In this document: in pieces, positions 36,860 through 45,855 of the stretch
Numbering within the stretch: the stretch's first letter is position 1
Layout of the letters: each line of letters starts with the position of its first letter
From: Ideonella dechloratans
GTDB lineage: Bacteria > Pseudomonadota > Gammaproteobacteria > Burkholderiales > Burkholderiaceae_C
Assembly (NCBI RefSeq): GCF_021049305.1
Contig: NZ_CP088081.1
Span: forward strand, 2,666,001-2,730,000
Reading direction: 5' to 3'
Length of the DNA: 64,000 bases
Notes under the pieces: generated by a model
What the model saw: only the letters and a program-made list of their open reading frames with translations
What the model was told of the DNA's origin: nothing
Databases searched by the model: none
Made by a program: the position numbers and the translations under genes

Positions 36860-37591
36860 TCAGGTCGAACAGGTGTCGTCGTCGGCATCCTCACCAGGCT
36901 GGCCGGCGCGGGGCCGGGCCGGTGCCGCGCCCAGGGCCTCGGCCCAGGTGCGGTGGGGGATGTGGCTGGTCAGCCGGTGCAGGGCGCACTGCAGCAGGTG
37001 ACCATTGATCTCATGGCCCACGCCCTCGGCGATGTCGATGGTGGCGTCGCCCTGCAGGCCGGCCAGTCGCTCGATGGCATCACGCGCGTGTTGGGCCGGA
37101 ATCACCGGATCGGCCCCGCCATGCAGAAAGTGCAGCGTGGTCAGGGCCGGGGCCACCTCGGGCAGGGCGGCATAGCGGCCCGAGAAGGACAGCACCCGGC
37201 CAGCCAGACCGTCGTGCACCTGCACCAGCTCCAGCGCCATGATGGCGCCCTGGGAGAAGCCGAAGATCGCGGTGGCGGCCGGCCCCACGCCCAGCCGTGC
37301 CTGGGTCTGGCGCAGCCAGTCAGCCAGGGCCGGCAGGGCCGCGGCCACGCGGGCGGGCCGGTTGTCCTCGGTCACACCGGCGACGGAGAACCACTGCCGG
37401 GCCCGGCCGGAGGGGTCGATGTCCAGCGGCTCGAAACCGTCGGGCGCCACGATGGCCGCCTGGGGAAAGGCGCGCTGCAGCTGGGCGGCCAGCGGGGCCA
37501 TGCCCTGGGCGCTGCTGCCCACGCCGTGCAGCAGCACCATCAGCTGGGCGGGTTCGCCCTGGGCGGGCAGCCATTGCAGAGGGGTGTTCAT
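36860..37591 (-). CDS. Alpha/beta hydrolase, phospholipase/carboxylesterase family
   Basis: A 243-residue serine hydrolase close to YpfH. Nucleophile elbow GFSQG near residue 112, aspartate in LHGGADPVIPA near 165, histidine in GVGHEINGHLL near 200, and the oxyanion segment MVLLHGVGSS near 20. Substrate unknown; related enzymes act on short acyl esters. The ATG chosen gives MNTPLQWLPAQG; the open frame continues upstream but as the complement of metG, so it is not coding. First gene of the esterase-yaaA-P4H run, divergent from metG. Confidence 0.88.
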   Translation of the reverse strand: MNTPLQWLPAQGEPAQLMVLLHGVGSSAQGMAPLAAQLQRAFPQAAIVAPDGFEPLDIDPSGRARQWFSVAGVTEDNRPARVAAALPALADWLRQTQARLGVGPAATAIFGFSQGAIMALELVQVHDGLAGRVLSFSGRYAALPEVAPALTTLHFLHGGADPVIPAQHARDAIERLAGLQGDATIDIAEGVGHEINGHLLQCALHRLTSHIPHRTWAEALGAAPARPRAGQPGEDADDDTCST

Positions 37592-37705
37592 GGGTTCATT
37601 GTCCACGGGGTCGGACGTCCGGGTGGGGTCGGGGGCCTTGGCCGGTCCTCGGCGAAGCCGGTGCGGGAAACCTAAAATGCCGGTTTCGACGCGAAACGCA
37701 ACGAC

Positions 37706-39751
37706 ATGACCCGCAAGCTCTTCGTCACCACCGCCCTGCCCTACGCCAATGCGCCCTTCCACATCGGGCACATGATGGAGTACATCCAGGCCGACATCTG
37801 GGTGCGATTCCAGCGCATGCAAGGGTCCGAGGTGCACTTCGTGGGTGCCGACGACGCCCACGGCGCGCCGATCATGATCGCCGCCGAGAAGGCGGGCATC
37901 ACGCCGCAGCAGTTCGTGGCCCAGGTGGCCGCCGGCCGGCCGCAGTACCTCAACGGCTTCCACATCGCCTTCGACAACTGGCACTCCACCGACGGCCCGG
38001 AGAACCACGCGCTGGCCCAGGACATCTACCGCGCCCTGCGGGCCAACGAGCTGATCGACGTGAAGACGATCGAGCAGTTCTTCGACCCGGACAAGGGCAT
38101 GTTCCTGCCCGACCGCTTCATCAAGGGCGAGTGCCCCAAGTGCGGCGCGGCCGACCAGTACGGCGACTCCTGCGAGGTCTGCGGCGCCGTCTACGCCCCC
38201 ACCGAGCTGAAGAAGCCCTATTCAGCCCTGTCGGGCGCCACCCCGGTGCTCAAGTCCTCGGACCACTACTTCTTCCGCCTGTCCGACCCGCGCTGCGTCG
38301 AGTTCCTGGAGCAGTGGACCCACACCCCCGGCCGCCTGCAGCCCGAGGTGCTCAACAAGATCAAGGAATGGTTCGCCAAGGATGAGGACGGCCAGGGCGG
38401 CCTGGGCGACTGGGACATCAGCCGCGACGCGCCCTACTTCGGCATCGAGATCCCCGACGCGCCGGGCAAGTACTTCTACGTCTGGCTGGACGCCCCGATC
38501 GGCTACCTGGCGTCCCTCAAGAACTACTTCGGCAAAAAGGGCCTGGACTACGAGGCCTTCTTCGCCGATCCGGCGGTGGAGCAGATCCACTTCATCGGCA
38601 AGGACATCACCTACTTCCACACCCTGTTCTGGCCGGCCATGCTGCATTTCAGCGGCCGCAAGACGCCGGACAAGATCAACGTGCACGGCTTCATCACCGT
38701 CAACGGCGGCCAGAAGATGAGCAAGAGCCGGGGCACCGGCATCAGCCCGCTGAAGTACCTGGAGCTGGGCATGCACCCGGAATGGCTGCGCTACTACATC
38801 GCCGCCAAGCTCAACAGCCGGGTCGAGGACATCGACTTCAACCCCGAGGACTTCATCGCCCGGGTCAATTCCGACCTGGTGGGCAAGTACATCAACATCG
38901 CCTCGCGCGCCGCCGGCTTCCTGACCAAGCGCTTCGAGGGCCGGCTCTCGGCCGACCTGGGCGTGGAAGGCCGCAGCCTGCTGGACGCCCTGCGTGCCCA
39001 GCGCGGGGCCATCACCGAGCTCTATGAAGAGCGCGAATACGGCAAGGCCCTGCGCGAGATCATGGCCCTGGCCGACAAGGTCAACGAGTACGTGGACACC
39101 CACAAGCCCTGGGAGCTGGCCAAGCACCCCGAGCAGGCGGCGGTGCTGCACGACGTCTGCAGCACCTGCATCGAGGCCTTCCGCCTGCTGACCATCTACC
39201 TCAAGCCCGTGCTGCCGGCCCTGGCCGAGAAGGTGGAGGCCTTCCTGCAGGTGGCGCCGATGAGCTTCGAGGACATCGGCCGCGCCCTGGGCGCCCACAG
39301 CATCGGCGCCTACCAGCACCTGATGCAGCGGGTGGATGCCCAGTTGCTGGACGAGCTGCTGGCCCCGCCGCCCGCCCCCAAGCTGGTGCCCGGCGGCGAG
39401 GAGCTGGCCCCGGAAATCAAGATCGACGACTTCACCAAGGTCGACCTGCGCATCGCCAAGATCGTCAAGGCCGAGGCGGTGGAGGGCAGCGACAAGCTGC
39501 TGCGCCTGACCCTGGACGTGGGCGAAGGGAAGACCCGCAACGTCTTCAGCGGCATCAAGAGCGCCTACAAGCCCGAGGACCTGGAAGGCAAGCTGACCGT
39601 GATGGTGGCCAACCTGGCCCCGCGCAAGATGAAGTTCGGCCTCAGCGAGGGCATGGTGCTGGCCGCCAGCCATGCCGACGAGAAGGCGAACCCCGGCATC
39701 TTCGTGCTGGAGCCCTTCCCCGGCGCCCAGCCGGGCATGCGGGTTCGGTAA
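37706..39751 (+). CDS. metG: Methionyl-tRNA synthetase
   Basis: A 681-residue class I synthetase with C-terminal tRNA-binding domain. HIGH motif in [11 protein letters not shown] near residue 17, a zinc knuckle ([21 protein letters not shown]) near 147-168, [11 protein letters not shown] near 265, KMSKS in [13 protein letters not shown] near 335, and the dimerising EMAP-II-like domain from about 577 ([18 protein letters not shown]). All key motifs are intact. A TAAAAT (37673-37678) 28 bases upstream is a plausible -10. Divergent from the esterase gene. Confidence 0.98.
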   Translation: MTRKLFVTTALPYANAPFHIGHMMEYIQADIWVRFQRMQGSEVHFVGADDAHGAPIMIAAEKAGITPQQFVAQVAAGRPQYLNGFHIAFDNWHSTDGPENHALAQDIYRALRANELIDVKTIEQFFDPDKGMFLPDRFIKGECPKCGAADQYGDSCEVCGAVYAPTELKKPYSALSGATPVLKSSDHYFFRLSDPRCVEFLEQWTHTPGRLQPEVLNKIKEWFAKDEDGQGGLGDWDISRDAPYFGIEIPDAPGKYFYVWLDAPIGYLASLKNYFGKKGLDYEAFFADPAVEQIHFIGKDITYFHTLFWPAMLHFSGRKTPDKINVHGFITVNGGQKMSKSRGTGISPLKYLELGMHPEWLRYYIAAKLNSRVEDIDFNPEDFIARVNSDLVGKYINIASRAAGFLTKRFEGRLSADLGVEGRSLLDALRAQRGAITELYEEREYGKALREIMALADKVNEYVDTHKPWELAKHPEQAAVLHDVCSTCIEAFRLLTIYLKPVLPALAEKVEAFLQVAPMSFEDIGRALGAHSIGAYQHLMQRVDAQLLDELLAPPPAPKLVPGGEELAPEIKIDDFTKVDLRIAKIVKAEAVEGSDKLLRLTLDVGEGKTRNVFSGIKSAYKPEDLEGKLTVMVANLAPRKMKFGLSEGMVLAASHADEKANPGIFVLEPFPGAQPGMRVR

Positions 39752-39765
39752 ACCGCCCCGCCGGC

Positions 39766-40374
39766 TCAGCCGGGCCGCTGGAAGGCGGCCCGCGCACGCG
39801 CCACCTCGGCGCGGGTCACGCAGCCCACGGCATGGTCGTTGACCAGGCCCATGGCCTGCATGAAGGCATAGACCGTGGTCGGGCCGACGAACTTCCAGCC
39901 GCGCTTCTTCAGGTCCTTGGACAGGGCGATCGACTCGGGCGAGACCGACACCGTCTGCGGCGTCGCCAGCGCATCGGCCGTCGGCTCGTAGCGCCAGAAA
40001 TAGGCCGCCAGCGAACCGGCCTCTTCGGCCAGGGCCTGGGCGCGGCCGGCGTTGTGGATCACCGCCTCGATCTTGCCGCGGTGGCGCACGATGCCGGCAT
40101 CGGCCAGCAGCCGGGCCACGTCGGCCTCGCCGTAGCGGGCCATGGCGTGGAAGTCGAAGCCGTCGAAGGCGGCGCGGAAGTTCTCCCGCTTGGCCAGGAT
40201 GGTGCGCCAGCTCAGGCCCGACTGGAAGCCCTCCAGGCAGAGCTTCTCGAACAGGCGCCGGTCGTCCACCACCGGGTAGCCCCACTCGGTGTCGTGGTAG
40301 GCCAGGTATTCCGGCGTGGCCAGGCACCAGCGGCAGCGCGGCCGGCCGTCGGCCGCCATCTCGGTGGCACTCAT
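39766..40374 (-). CDS. tag: DNA-3-methyladenine glycosylase I
   Basis: A 202-residue HhH glycosylase that removes 3-methyladenine from alkylated DNA. Zinc-binding residues are seen at RCRWC near the N-terminus and the C-terminal His/Cys (NDHAVGCV). Conserved stretches: YHDTEWGYPV, LEGFQSGLSWRTIL and SKDLKKRGWKFVGPTTVYAF. The ATG at 40374 has GGAGG nine bases upstream. Convergent with metG, 14 bases apart, and divergent from the SulP gene. Confidence 0.97.
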   Translation of the reverse strand: MSATEMAADGRPRCRWCLATPEYLAYHDTEWGYPVVDDRRLFEKLCLEGFQSGLSWRTILAKRENFRAAFDGFDFHAMARYGEADVARLLADAGIVRHRGKIEAVIHNAGRAQALAEEAGSLAAYFWRYEPTADALATPQTVSVSPESIALSKDLKKRGWKFVGPTTVYAFMQAMGLVNDHAVGCVTRAEVARARAAFQRPG

Positions 40375-40444
40375 CGTGTGTTCCTCCCCTTGTGAGACCG
40401 AGGGTCGGGCGCGGACAATCACGCTCATGCCTCCCCCGCATGCC

Positions 40445-40541
40445 CACGAAGTGTCGCAGGTCCGCCGTCTCTCGCGGCGGCGCAGCTTCTTCGTGCGCCT
40501 GCACCACTGCGGTCCTCCGGCACAGGTCCTTGCCGACCTGT
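40445..40541 (+). promoter_or_regulatory. Structured leader upstream of the SulP gene
   Basis: Two candidate RNA structures in the 192-base spacer. First, a nested hairpin: outer arms CACGAAG (40445-40451) and CTTCGTG (40489-40495), inner arms CCGCCG (40462-40467) and CGGCGG (40475-40480). Second, ACAGGTC (40522-40528) pairs with GACCTGT (40535-40541), ending 26 bases before the SulP start. A riboswitch-like or attenuator role is possible; no known class was recognised. Confidence 0.4.
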
Positions 40542-40566
40542 CTTCCCTCTCTTCACCGGAGTTTCC

Positions 40567-42249
40567 ATGCCGCTGGCCACCTTGCGGGCTGCCCTGCAGC
40601 CCTTCCGCCCCCGCGCCCTGACCGCACTGAAGGGCGTCAGCCGGGAACAGCTCGTCGCCGACATCGGCGCGGGCCTCACCGTGGGCATCGTCGCCCTGCC
40701 GCTGGCCATGGCCTTTGCCATCGCCTCGGGCGTCAAGCCCGAAGCCGGGCTGTTCACTGCCATCATCGCCGGCTTCCTGATCTCCGCCCTGGGCGGCTCC
40801 AATGTGCAGATCGGCGGCCCGGCCGGGGCCTTCATCGTCATCGTCTACGGCATCGTCGACCGCTACGGCCTGGCCAATCTGCTGATCGCCACCTCGCTGG
40901 CCGGCGTGCTGCTGTTCGCCATGGGCCTGTTCAAGCTCGGCGCGCTGGTGCGCTTCATCCCGGTGTCCATCGTGATCGGCTTCACCAACGGCATCGCGGT
41001 GCTGATCGGCCTGTCGCAGTTCAAGGATGCCCTGGGCCTGCCCATCGCCAAGATGCCGGGCGACTTCTTCGCCCAGCTGCACACCCTGGGTCAGCACCTG
41101 GGGCAGACCAACCCCTGGGCCCTGGCACTGACCGGGGGCTGCCTGGCCCTGGTGGTCGTCTGGCCCAAGAGCTACACCATGCCGGTGGGCGTGCGCCTGG
41201 GCTGGCACCACCGCCTGCGCCGCGTGGCGGCCCACCTGCCCGGCACGGTGGTGGCCCTGGTGGGGGCCACGCTGATCGCCCGCGGGCTGCACCTGCCGGT
41301 GGAGACCATCGGCAGCCGCTTCGGCGGCATCCCCCAGGGTCTGCCCGGCTTCGAACTGCCGGCCCTGTCCTGGGACAGCGCCAAGCAGCTGTTCATCCCC
41401 ACCGTGACGATCGCCCTGCTGGGCTCCATCGAATCGCTGCTCTGCGCCCGGGTGGCCGACAACACCGCCGACATCCCCCGCCATGACCCCAACCAGGAAC
41501 TGATGGCCCAGGGCGTGGCCAACTTCGTCGGCCCCTTCTTCGGCGGCATCCCGGCCACCGGCACCATCGCCCGCACGGTGACCAATGTGCGTGCCGGCGG
41601 CCGCACCCCGCTGGCCGGCATGATCCACGCCCTGACCCTGCTGCTCATCGTGCTGGTGGCCGCCCCGCTGGCCGCCGGCATCCCGCTGGCGGCCATGGCC
41701 GGCATCCTGCTGTTCGTGGCCTGGAACATGGGCGAGTGGCGCGAGTTCGCCCGGCTGCGCAACTTCCGCTGGCCCTACCGCCTGCTGCTGGTGGGGACCT
41801 TCGTGCTGACGGTGGTCTTCGACCTCACGGTGGCGGTGGAGGTGGGTCTGGTCTCGGCCTGCGCCTTCTTCATCGTGCGCATGGGCTCGCTGTTCCAGGT
41901 GCGGCCCAGCACGCCACCGCAGGCCCCTGCCGGTGTGCAGGTGATGGAGCTCTACGGCGCCCTCTTCTTCGGCGCGGTGGACAAGCTGGAGGACCTGCCC
42001 GCCCGCCTGCCCGAGGGCACGCAGCGCGTGGTGCTGGACCTGCACCGCCTGGTGGCGATGGACACCTCCGGCCTCGAAGCCCTGCACCAGTTGCGGCACG
42101 CGCTGCAGCGCCGCGGCATCACGATGGACCTGGCACGCGCCGCCGAGGCCCCGCTGTCGCTGCTGGAGCGCTCGGGCTTCGCCGAGGAACTGGGGCCGCA
42201 GCACCTGTGGCCCACGCTGGAGGCCGCGCTGGCCCCCACCCGCCCCTGA
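40567..42249 (+). CDS. SulP family anion transporter with STAS domain
   Basis: A 560-residue inner-membrane transporter. The transmembrane part (about residues 25-430) contains the SulP signature region LPLAMAFAIASGVKPEAGLF and SNVQIGGPAGAFIVIVYGI, and GGIPATGTIARTVTNVRAGG. The C-terminal STAS domain (about 450-555) has the conserved VVLDLHRLVAMDTSGLEAL. SulP proteins carry sulfate, bicarbonate or other anions; the substrate cannot be decided from sequence alone. The ATG has a CGGAG site. It has a structured leader and is convergent with the CYTH-CHAD gene. Confidence 0.93.
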   Translation: MPLATLRAALQPFRPRALTALKGVSREQLVADIGAGLTVGIVALPLAMAFAIASGVKPEAGLFTAIIAGFLISALGGSNVQIGGPAGAFIVIVYGIVDRYGLANLLIATSLAGVLLFAMGLFKLGALVRFIPVSIVIGFTNGIAVLIGLSQFKDALGLPIAKMPGDFFAQLHTLGQHLGQTNPWALALTGGCLALVVVWPKSYTMPVGVRLGWHHRLRRVAAHLPGTVVALVGATLIARGLHLPVETIGSRFGGIPQGLPGFELPALSWDSAKQLFIPTVTIALLGSIESLLCARVADNTADIPRHDPNQELMAQGVANFVGPFFGGIPATGTIARTVTNVRAGGRTPLAGMIHALTLLLIVLVAAPLAAGIPLAAMAGILLFVAWNMGEWREFARLRNFRWPYRLLLVGTFVLTVVFDLTVAVEVGLVSACAFFIVRMGSLFQVRPSTPPQAPAGVQVMELYGALFFGAVDKLEDLPARLPEGTQRVVLDLHRLVAMDTSGLEALHQLRHALQRRGITMDLARAAEAPLSLLERSGFAEELGPQHLWPTLEAALAPTRP

Positions 42250-42256
42250 GGACGCG

Positions 42257-43777
42257 TCAGTCCCAGGCCGGGTCGGTGCGGCGCAGGGCTTGCAGGGCCT
42301 GGGCGCACTGCGGCACCTGGGTCTGGCGTGCGGCCTGCAGCCAGCCCACGGCCCACCAGGCTCGGGGCTCCTGTGCCGCGGCCCCGGTGAACAAGGCCTG
42401 GGCCAGCACCTGATCGTGTTCGGACCCCAGGGCATCCTGGGCCTGGCGCAGCGCGGCCAGATGGCGGGCCAGGGCCTTGGCCGGCCACAGGCTGGCGCTC
42501 ATCTCCAGCAGGTAGCGCAGGCGCTTGATGCGCTTGCGCAGGCGGTGACGGGCCGCCTCGTCCAGGGTGGCATAGGCCTTGGCATCGCGCCGCACCTGCT
42601 TGTGCAGCGGCGCCAGCGCGGCCCGCATCCAGCGCCGCAGCGTGGGCCCCGCCGAGGCCTCCTGCGGAGCCGACACCGGCGTCTGGACAAAGGCCAGCAG
42701 GGCGATCAGCAGCCGGGTGAAGCCCGGGTCGCGCAGCTCGGCACCCACATCCACCTCGGCCGCGGAGGTCTGCAGGGCCCCCGTCCACGGCGCCCCGGCG
42801 GCCTGCAGGGCCGGCAGCAGCCCCTGGGCCAGCGCGTCCTGGTCGCGCTGCAGCCCCAGGCGGCGGAAGACCTCGGCCAGCGCGGCCTCCCAGGCCGGGT
42901 CGGCCCGCAGGCGGGTGGCCTCGGGGGACGCCAGCACGCGCAGCACCGTGCGCAGCCGGCGCAGGCCGATGCGGCACTGGCGCAGATACTCGTCCCGCTC
43001 GTCCAGCGCCGGCAGGCCGGCATCGGCCAGCACCGCGGCATTGGCCAGCACCTGTCCCAGGGCCGCGCGCATCAGAGCCTGCAGGGCGCGCTCGGGCCGT
43101 TGGCTGTTGCGCAGCGGCGGCGCCGCGCCACGCGCCGGCGGTGAGGCCCAGCGCCCGGCCGCCAGCAGGTGGCCTCGTTCGGCCTTGCTGCGCACGTCCA
43201 GCCACAGGCCGTGGCGTTCCACCCAGCGCTGCGCCAGCGCCAGCAGGTCGGCGGGCTCGCCCTGCACCAGTTCGAACTCCAGCTCGCACACCGGCCATTC
43301 CCGGCCCCCCGCGCGGATCACCCCCACATCGAAGGCCAGTTCCACCCGGGTGCCCCCGGGCAGGCGGACCACCCGGCTCAGACGCTGGATGTCGGTCTCG
43401 AAATGCAGCGCCAGCCCCTGAGCCCGGCCATCGCCGGCCAGCACCGTCATGCCCAGCGCGCGGGCCAGGGCCTCGGCGGCCGGGGTGTTGGCGTGGCGGG
43501 CCAGGTCGGGGTCCGGCGGCGGCTCGCCACCGGGCAGCTCGACCTCGTGCTCCAGCCGCTGCATCGGGTTGTCGCCCTCGGCCTTGAAGGTCTGCACCCA
43601 GTGGGCGCCTTCGTCGCGCAGTCGCAGCGCCGCGCGGGACCGCGCCAGGCGGTGATCGGGCGTGTCCAGGTAGCGGGCCCGCAGCCGCTGCTGGCGGGCC
43701 TGGGCCGTGCCCACGGCGCGGCGCACTGCCGCCTCGGCACCGGCGGGCACCTGGAACTTCAACTCGATCTCGACCAC
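42257..43777 (-). CDS. CYTH and CHAD domain protein
   Basis: A 506-residue protein. Residues 1-200 form a CYTH (triphosphate tunnel) domain with the N-terminal EIELKF signature that begins at residue 3 and later acidic/basic strands (LEHEVELPGGE, CELEFELVQGE). Residues 230-500 form a CHAD domain, helical with conserved His/Arg/Lys (CRIGLRRLRTVLRV; RHRLRKRIKRLRYLLE). CHAD domains bind inorganic polyphosphate, and CYTH enzymes hydrolyse triphosphates, so the pair suggests a polyphosphate-linked enzyme. The GTG start at 43777 has AAGGG upstream. It is divergent from a GNAT gene and convergent with the SulP gene. Confidence 0.92.
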   Translation of the reverse strand: MVEIELKFQVPAGAEAAVRRAVGTAQARQQRLRARYLDTPDHRLARSRAALRLRDEGAHWVQTFKAEGDNPMQRLEHEVELPGGEPPPDPDLARHANTPAAEALARALGMTVLAGDGRAQGLALHFETDIQRLSRVVRLPGGTRVELAFDVGVIRAGGREWPVCELEFELVQGEPADLLALAQRWVERHGLWLDVRSKAERGHLLAAGRWASPPARGAAPPLRNSQRPERALQALMRAALGQVLANAAVLADAGLPALDERDEYLRQCRIGLRRLRTVLRVLASPEATRLRADPAWEAALAEVFRRLGLQRDQDALAQGLLPALQAAGAPWTGALQTSAAEVDVGAELRDPGFTRLLIALLAFVQTPVSAPQEASAGPTLRRWMRAALAPLHKQVRRDAKAYATLDEAARHRLRKRIKRLRYLLEMSASLWPAKALARHLAALRQAQDALGSEHDQVLAQALFTGAAAQEPRAWWAVGWLQAARQTQVPQCAQALQALRRTDPAWD

Positions 43778-43867
43778 GGACAGACCCTTCGCGCACAGAC
43801 TGCAGACGACTGCCGATTCTGCCCGCGGCACCGGGGTCGCGCGATGACAGCGCTCTATCATCGGGCG

Positions 43868-44632
43868 ATGCCCCTTGCCGAGACCGACGCCCCCCTCGCC
43901 GCAGCCCCCTGGGCCGCGCTGGAGGCCGCGGCCTGGGCCGCCTGGCCTGCGCTCGCCGAGTGCGAGCATGCCGGCTGGCGGCTGCGCACCGCCCAGGGCT
44001 ACACCAAGCGCGCCAACTCGGCCAATGCCGGCCCCGCCGCCCAGGCCCTGACAACACCGGACATCGAGCACATCGAGGCCCACTACGCCGGGCAGGGCTT
44101 GCCCGTCATCTTCCGCCTGACCGACCCCGGTCCCCAGCCGGCGCTGGATGAGCAGCTGCAGCAGCGGGGCTACCTGCGCGTGGACCCCTCGCTGGTGTTG
44201 TGGCGCCCGCTCGGGCCGGCCGACGGCAGCGGACCCGGGCCGACCACCCTGCCCTGGTCCGACTGGCTGGAGGCCTTCCAGGCCGTCTCGGGCAAGCTGG
44301 GGCCGGGCCAGGCCACCCACCTGGCCATGCTCCGGGCCATCGAGGGTCCCTGCGCGCCGGCCGTGTGGCCCGCCGATGGCCCGCGTTGCGCCGGCCTGGC
44401 GGTGCTGCACCAGGGCTGGGCCGGCCTGTTCGATGTGGCCACCGCCCCCGACGCCCGCCGGCAGGGCCTGGCCCGCGCCCTGTGCGATCAGCTGCTGCAC
44501 TGGGCAGCCGCCCAAGGCGCCCACCATGCCTACCTGCAGGTGCTCCAGGCCAACGCCGGGGCCCGGGCGCTCTACGCCCGGCTGGGCTTTGTGACCGCCT
44601 ACCGCTACTGGTACCGGGTGAAGTCGGCCTGA
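43868..44632 (+). CDS. GNAT family N-acetyltransferase
   Basis: A 254-residue acetyltransferase. The acetyl-CoA binding core is C-terminal: GLFDVATAPDARRQGLARAL near residue 190-210 with the R/QxxGxG/A signature, and VLQANAGARALYARLGFVTAY near 225-245. The N-terminal half is less conserved, with an unusual TAQGYTKRANSANAGP segment near 43 found in some GNAT pairs. Substrate unknown. An in-frame ATG at 43844 would add eight residues. Confidence 0.85.
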   Translation: MPLAETDAPLAAAPWAALEAAAWAAWPALAECEHAGWRLRTAQGYTKRANSANAGPAAQALTTPDIEHIEAHYAGQGLPVIFRLTDPGPQPALDEQLQQRGYLRVDPSLVLWRPLGPADGSGPGPTTLPWSDWLEAFQAVSGKLGPGQATHLAMLRAIEGPCAPAVWPADGPRCAGLAVLHQGWAGLFDVATAPDARRQGLARALCDQLLHWAAAQGAHHAYLQVLQANAGARALYARLGFVTAYRYWYRVKSA

Positions 44633-44698
44633 CCCCGTGCCCCGTTAGAATCCAGGGTTTCAGCCGAACCTGCTGGCGCGTCAGCGCCCCTTCCTGCC

Positions 44699-44902
44699 AT
44701 GCCGCTGTTCTGGAAACCCTACAAGTCCGAGATCACCCAGTTCATCGACGAACTCAAGGCCAAGCGCCCGACGCTGGAAGCCGAGCAGCGCGCCGGCCGG
44801 GGCCTGCTGTGGGACCGCCCGCAGGACCGCGAGGCCGAGGCCGAGTTCAAGGCCGCCCGCGTGGCCCAGCAGCCCTACGTCTACCAGACCCGCGGCCACT
44901 GA
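44699..44902 (+). CDS. DUF3460 family protein
   Basis: A 67-residue small protein of a betaproteobacterial family of unknown function. It begins MPLFWKPYKSEITQFIDELK, with a C-terminal QQPYVYQ stretch, and has no membrane segment. It precedes scpA in the same direction, the usual arrangement in Burkholderiales. A TAGAAT (44646-44651) upstream is a candidate -10. Confidence 0.85.
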   Translation: MPLFWKPYKSEITQFIDELKAKRPTLEAEQRAGRGLLWDRPQDREAEAEFKAARVAQQPYVYQTRGH

Positions 44903-44927
44903 GCCGCGCGGCCCGCTGCGGCCCGAC

Positions 44928-45830
44928 GTGAACGAGCCGTCTCCCGACCATCCGCTGCCTGAACCGGCCGCCCCCGCGCAAGCGCAGGCGCCGGCCGGTG
45001 AGTTGCCGCCCCCGGTGGCCCCAGAGGTGGACACCCCCGAGATGGTGGATGGGGTGGCGGTGGCGCGCCTGTACGGCGAGCCGCTGTTCGCCCTGCCCAA
45101 CGACCTCTACATCCCGCCGGATGCCCTGGAGGTCTTCCTGGAGGCCTTCCAGGGCCCGCTGGATCTGCTGCTCTACCTGATCCGCAAGCAGAACTTCAAC
45201 ATCCTCGACATCCCGATGGCGGATGTCACGCGGCAGTACCTGGCCTACGTGGACCAGATCCGCGCGCACAACCTCGAACTGGCGGCCGACTACCTGCTGA
45301 TGGCGGCCATGCTCATCGAGATCAAGTCGCGCATGCTGCTGCCGCCCAAGCCCAGCGAGAACGGCGAGGAGCCCGAGGACCCGCGGGCCGAGCTGGTGCG
45401 CCGCCTGCTGGAATACGAGCAGATGAAGCTGGCGGCCGCGCGGCTGGACAGCCTGCCGGTGATGGGGCGCGACTTCCTGCGAGCGCAGGTCCACGTCGAG
45501 CAGTCGCTGGCACCGCGCTTTCCGGACGTTTCGCTGGTGGACATCCAGGAGGCCTGGCGCGACATCCTGCGCCGCGCCAAGCTCAACCAGCACCACCGCA
45601 TCACCCGCGAGCAGCTCTCGGTGCGCGAGTACATGAGTGTGGTGCTGCGCCGCCTGCAGGGCGAGCGCTTCGTCGAATTCCAGGATCTGTTCGACGTGAG
45701 TCAGGGATCGCCGGTGGTGGTGGTGACCTTCATCGCGATGCTGGAACTGGCCCGCGAGCGCCTGCTGGAGATCACCCAGGCCGAGGCCTTCGCACCGATC
45801 TACGTGCGCCTGGCCTACCAGCCGACCTGA
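44928..45830 (+). CDS. scpA: Segregation and condensation protein A
   Basis: A 300-residue kleisin, the bridge in the Smc-ScpAB condensin that compacts chromosomes. The N-terminal 75 residues are a low-complexity extension, then EGPLDLLLYLIRK-type sequence (here FQGPLDLLLYLIRKQNFNIL), the family signature, and the C-terminal winged-helix region ending VVTFIAMLELARERLLEITQ. The GTG at 44928 has no clear ribosome site and the real start may be further downstream. No scpB or panC lies next to it here. Confidence 0.92.
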   Translation: MNEPSPDHPLPEPAAPAQAQAPAGELPPPVAPEVDTPEMVDGVAVARLYGEPLFALPNDLYIPPDALEVFLEAFQGPLDLLLYLIRKQNFNILDIPMADVTRQYLAYVDQIRAHNLELAADYLLMAAMLIEIKSRMLLPPKPSENGEEPEDPRAELVRRLLEYEQMKLAAARLDSLPVMGRDFLRAQVHVEQSLAPRFPDVSLVDIQEAWRDILRRAKLNQHHRITREQLSVREYMSVVLRRLQGERFVEFQDLFDVSQGSPVVVVTFIAMLELARERLLEITQAEAFAPIYVRLAYQPT

Positions 45831-45855
45831 AACCCGGCGCCGCCGGGCTGCCCGT

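Noticed and set aside
45833..45847. Hairpin CCCGGC/GCCGGG between scpA and the response regulator
   Set aside because: No T-run in either direction and very short arms; too common in this GC-rich DNA to call a terminator.
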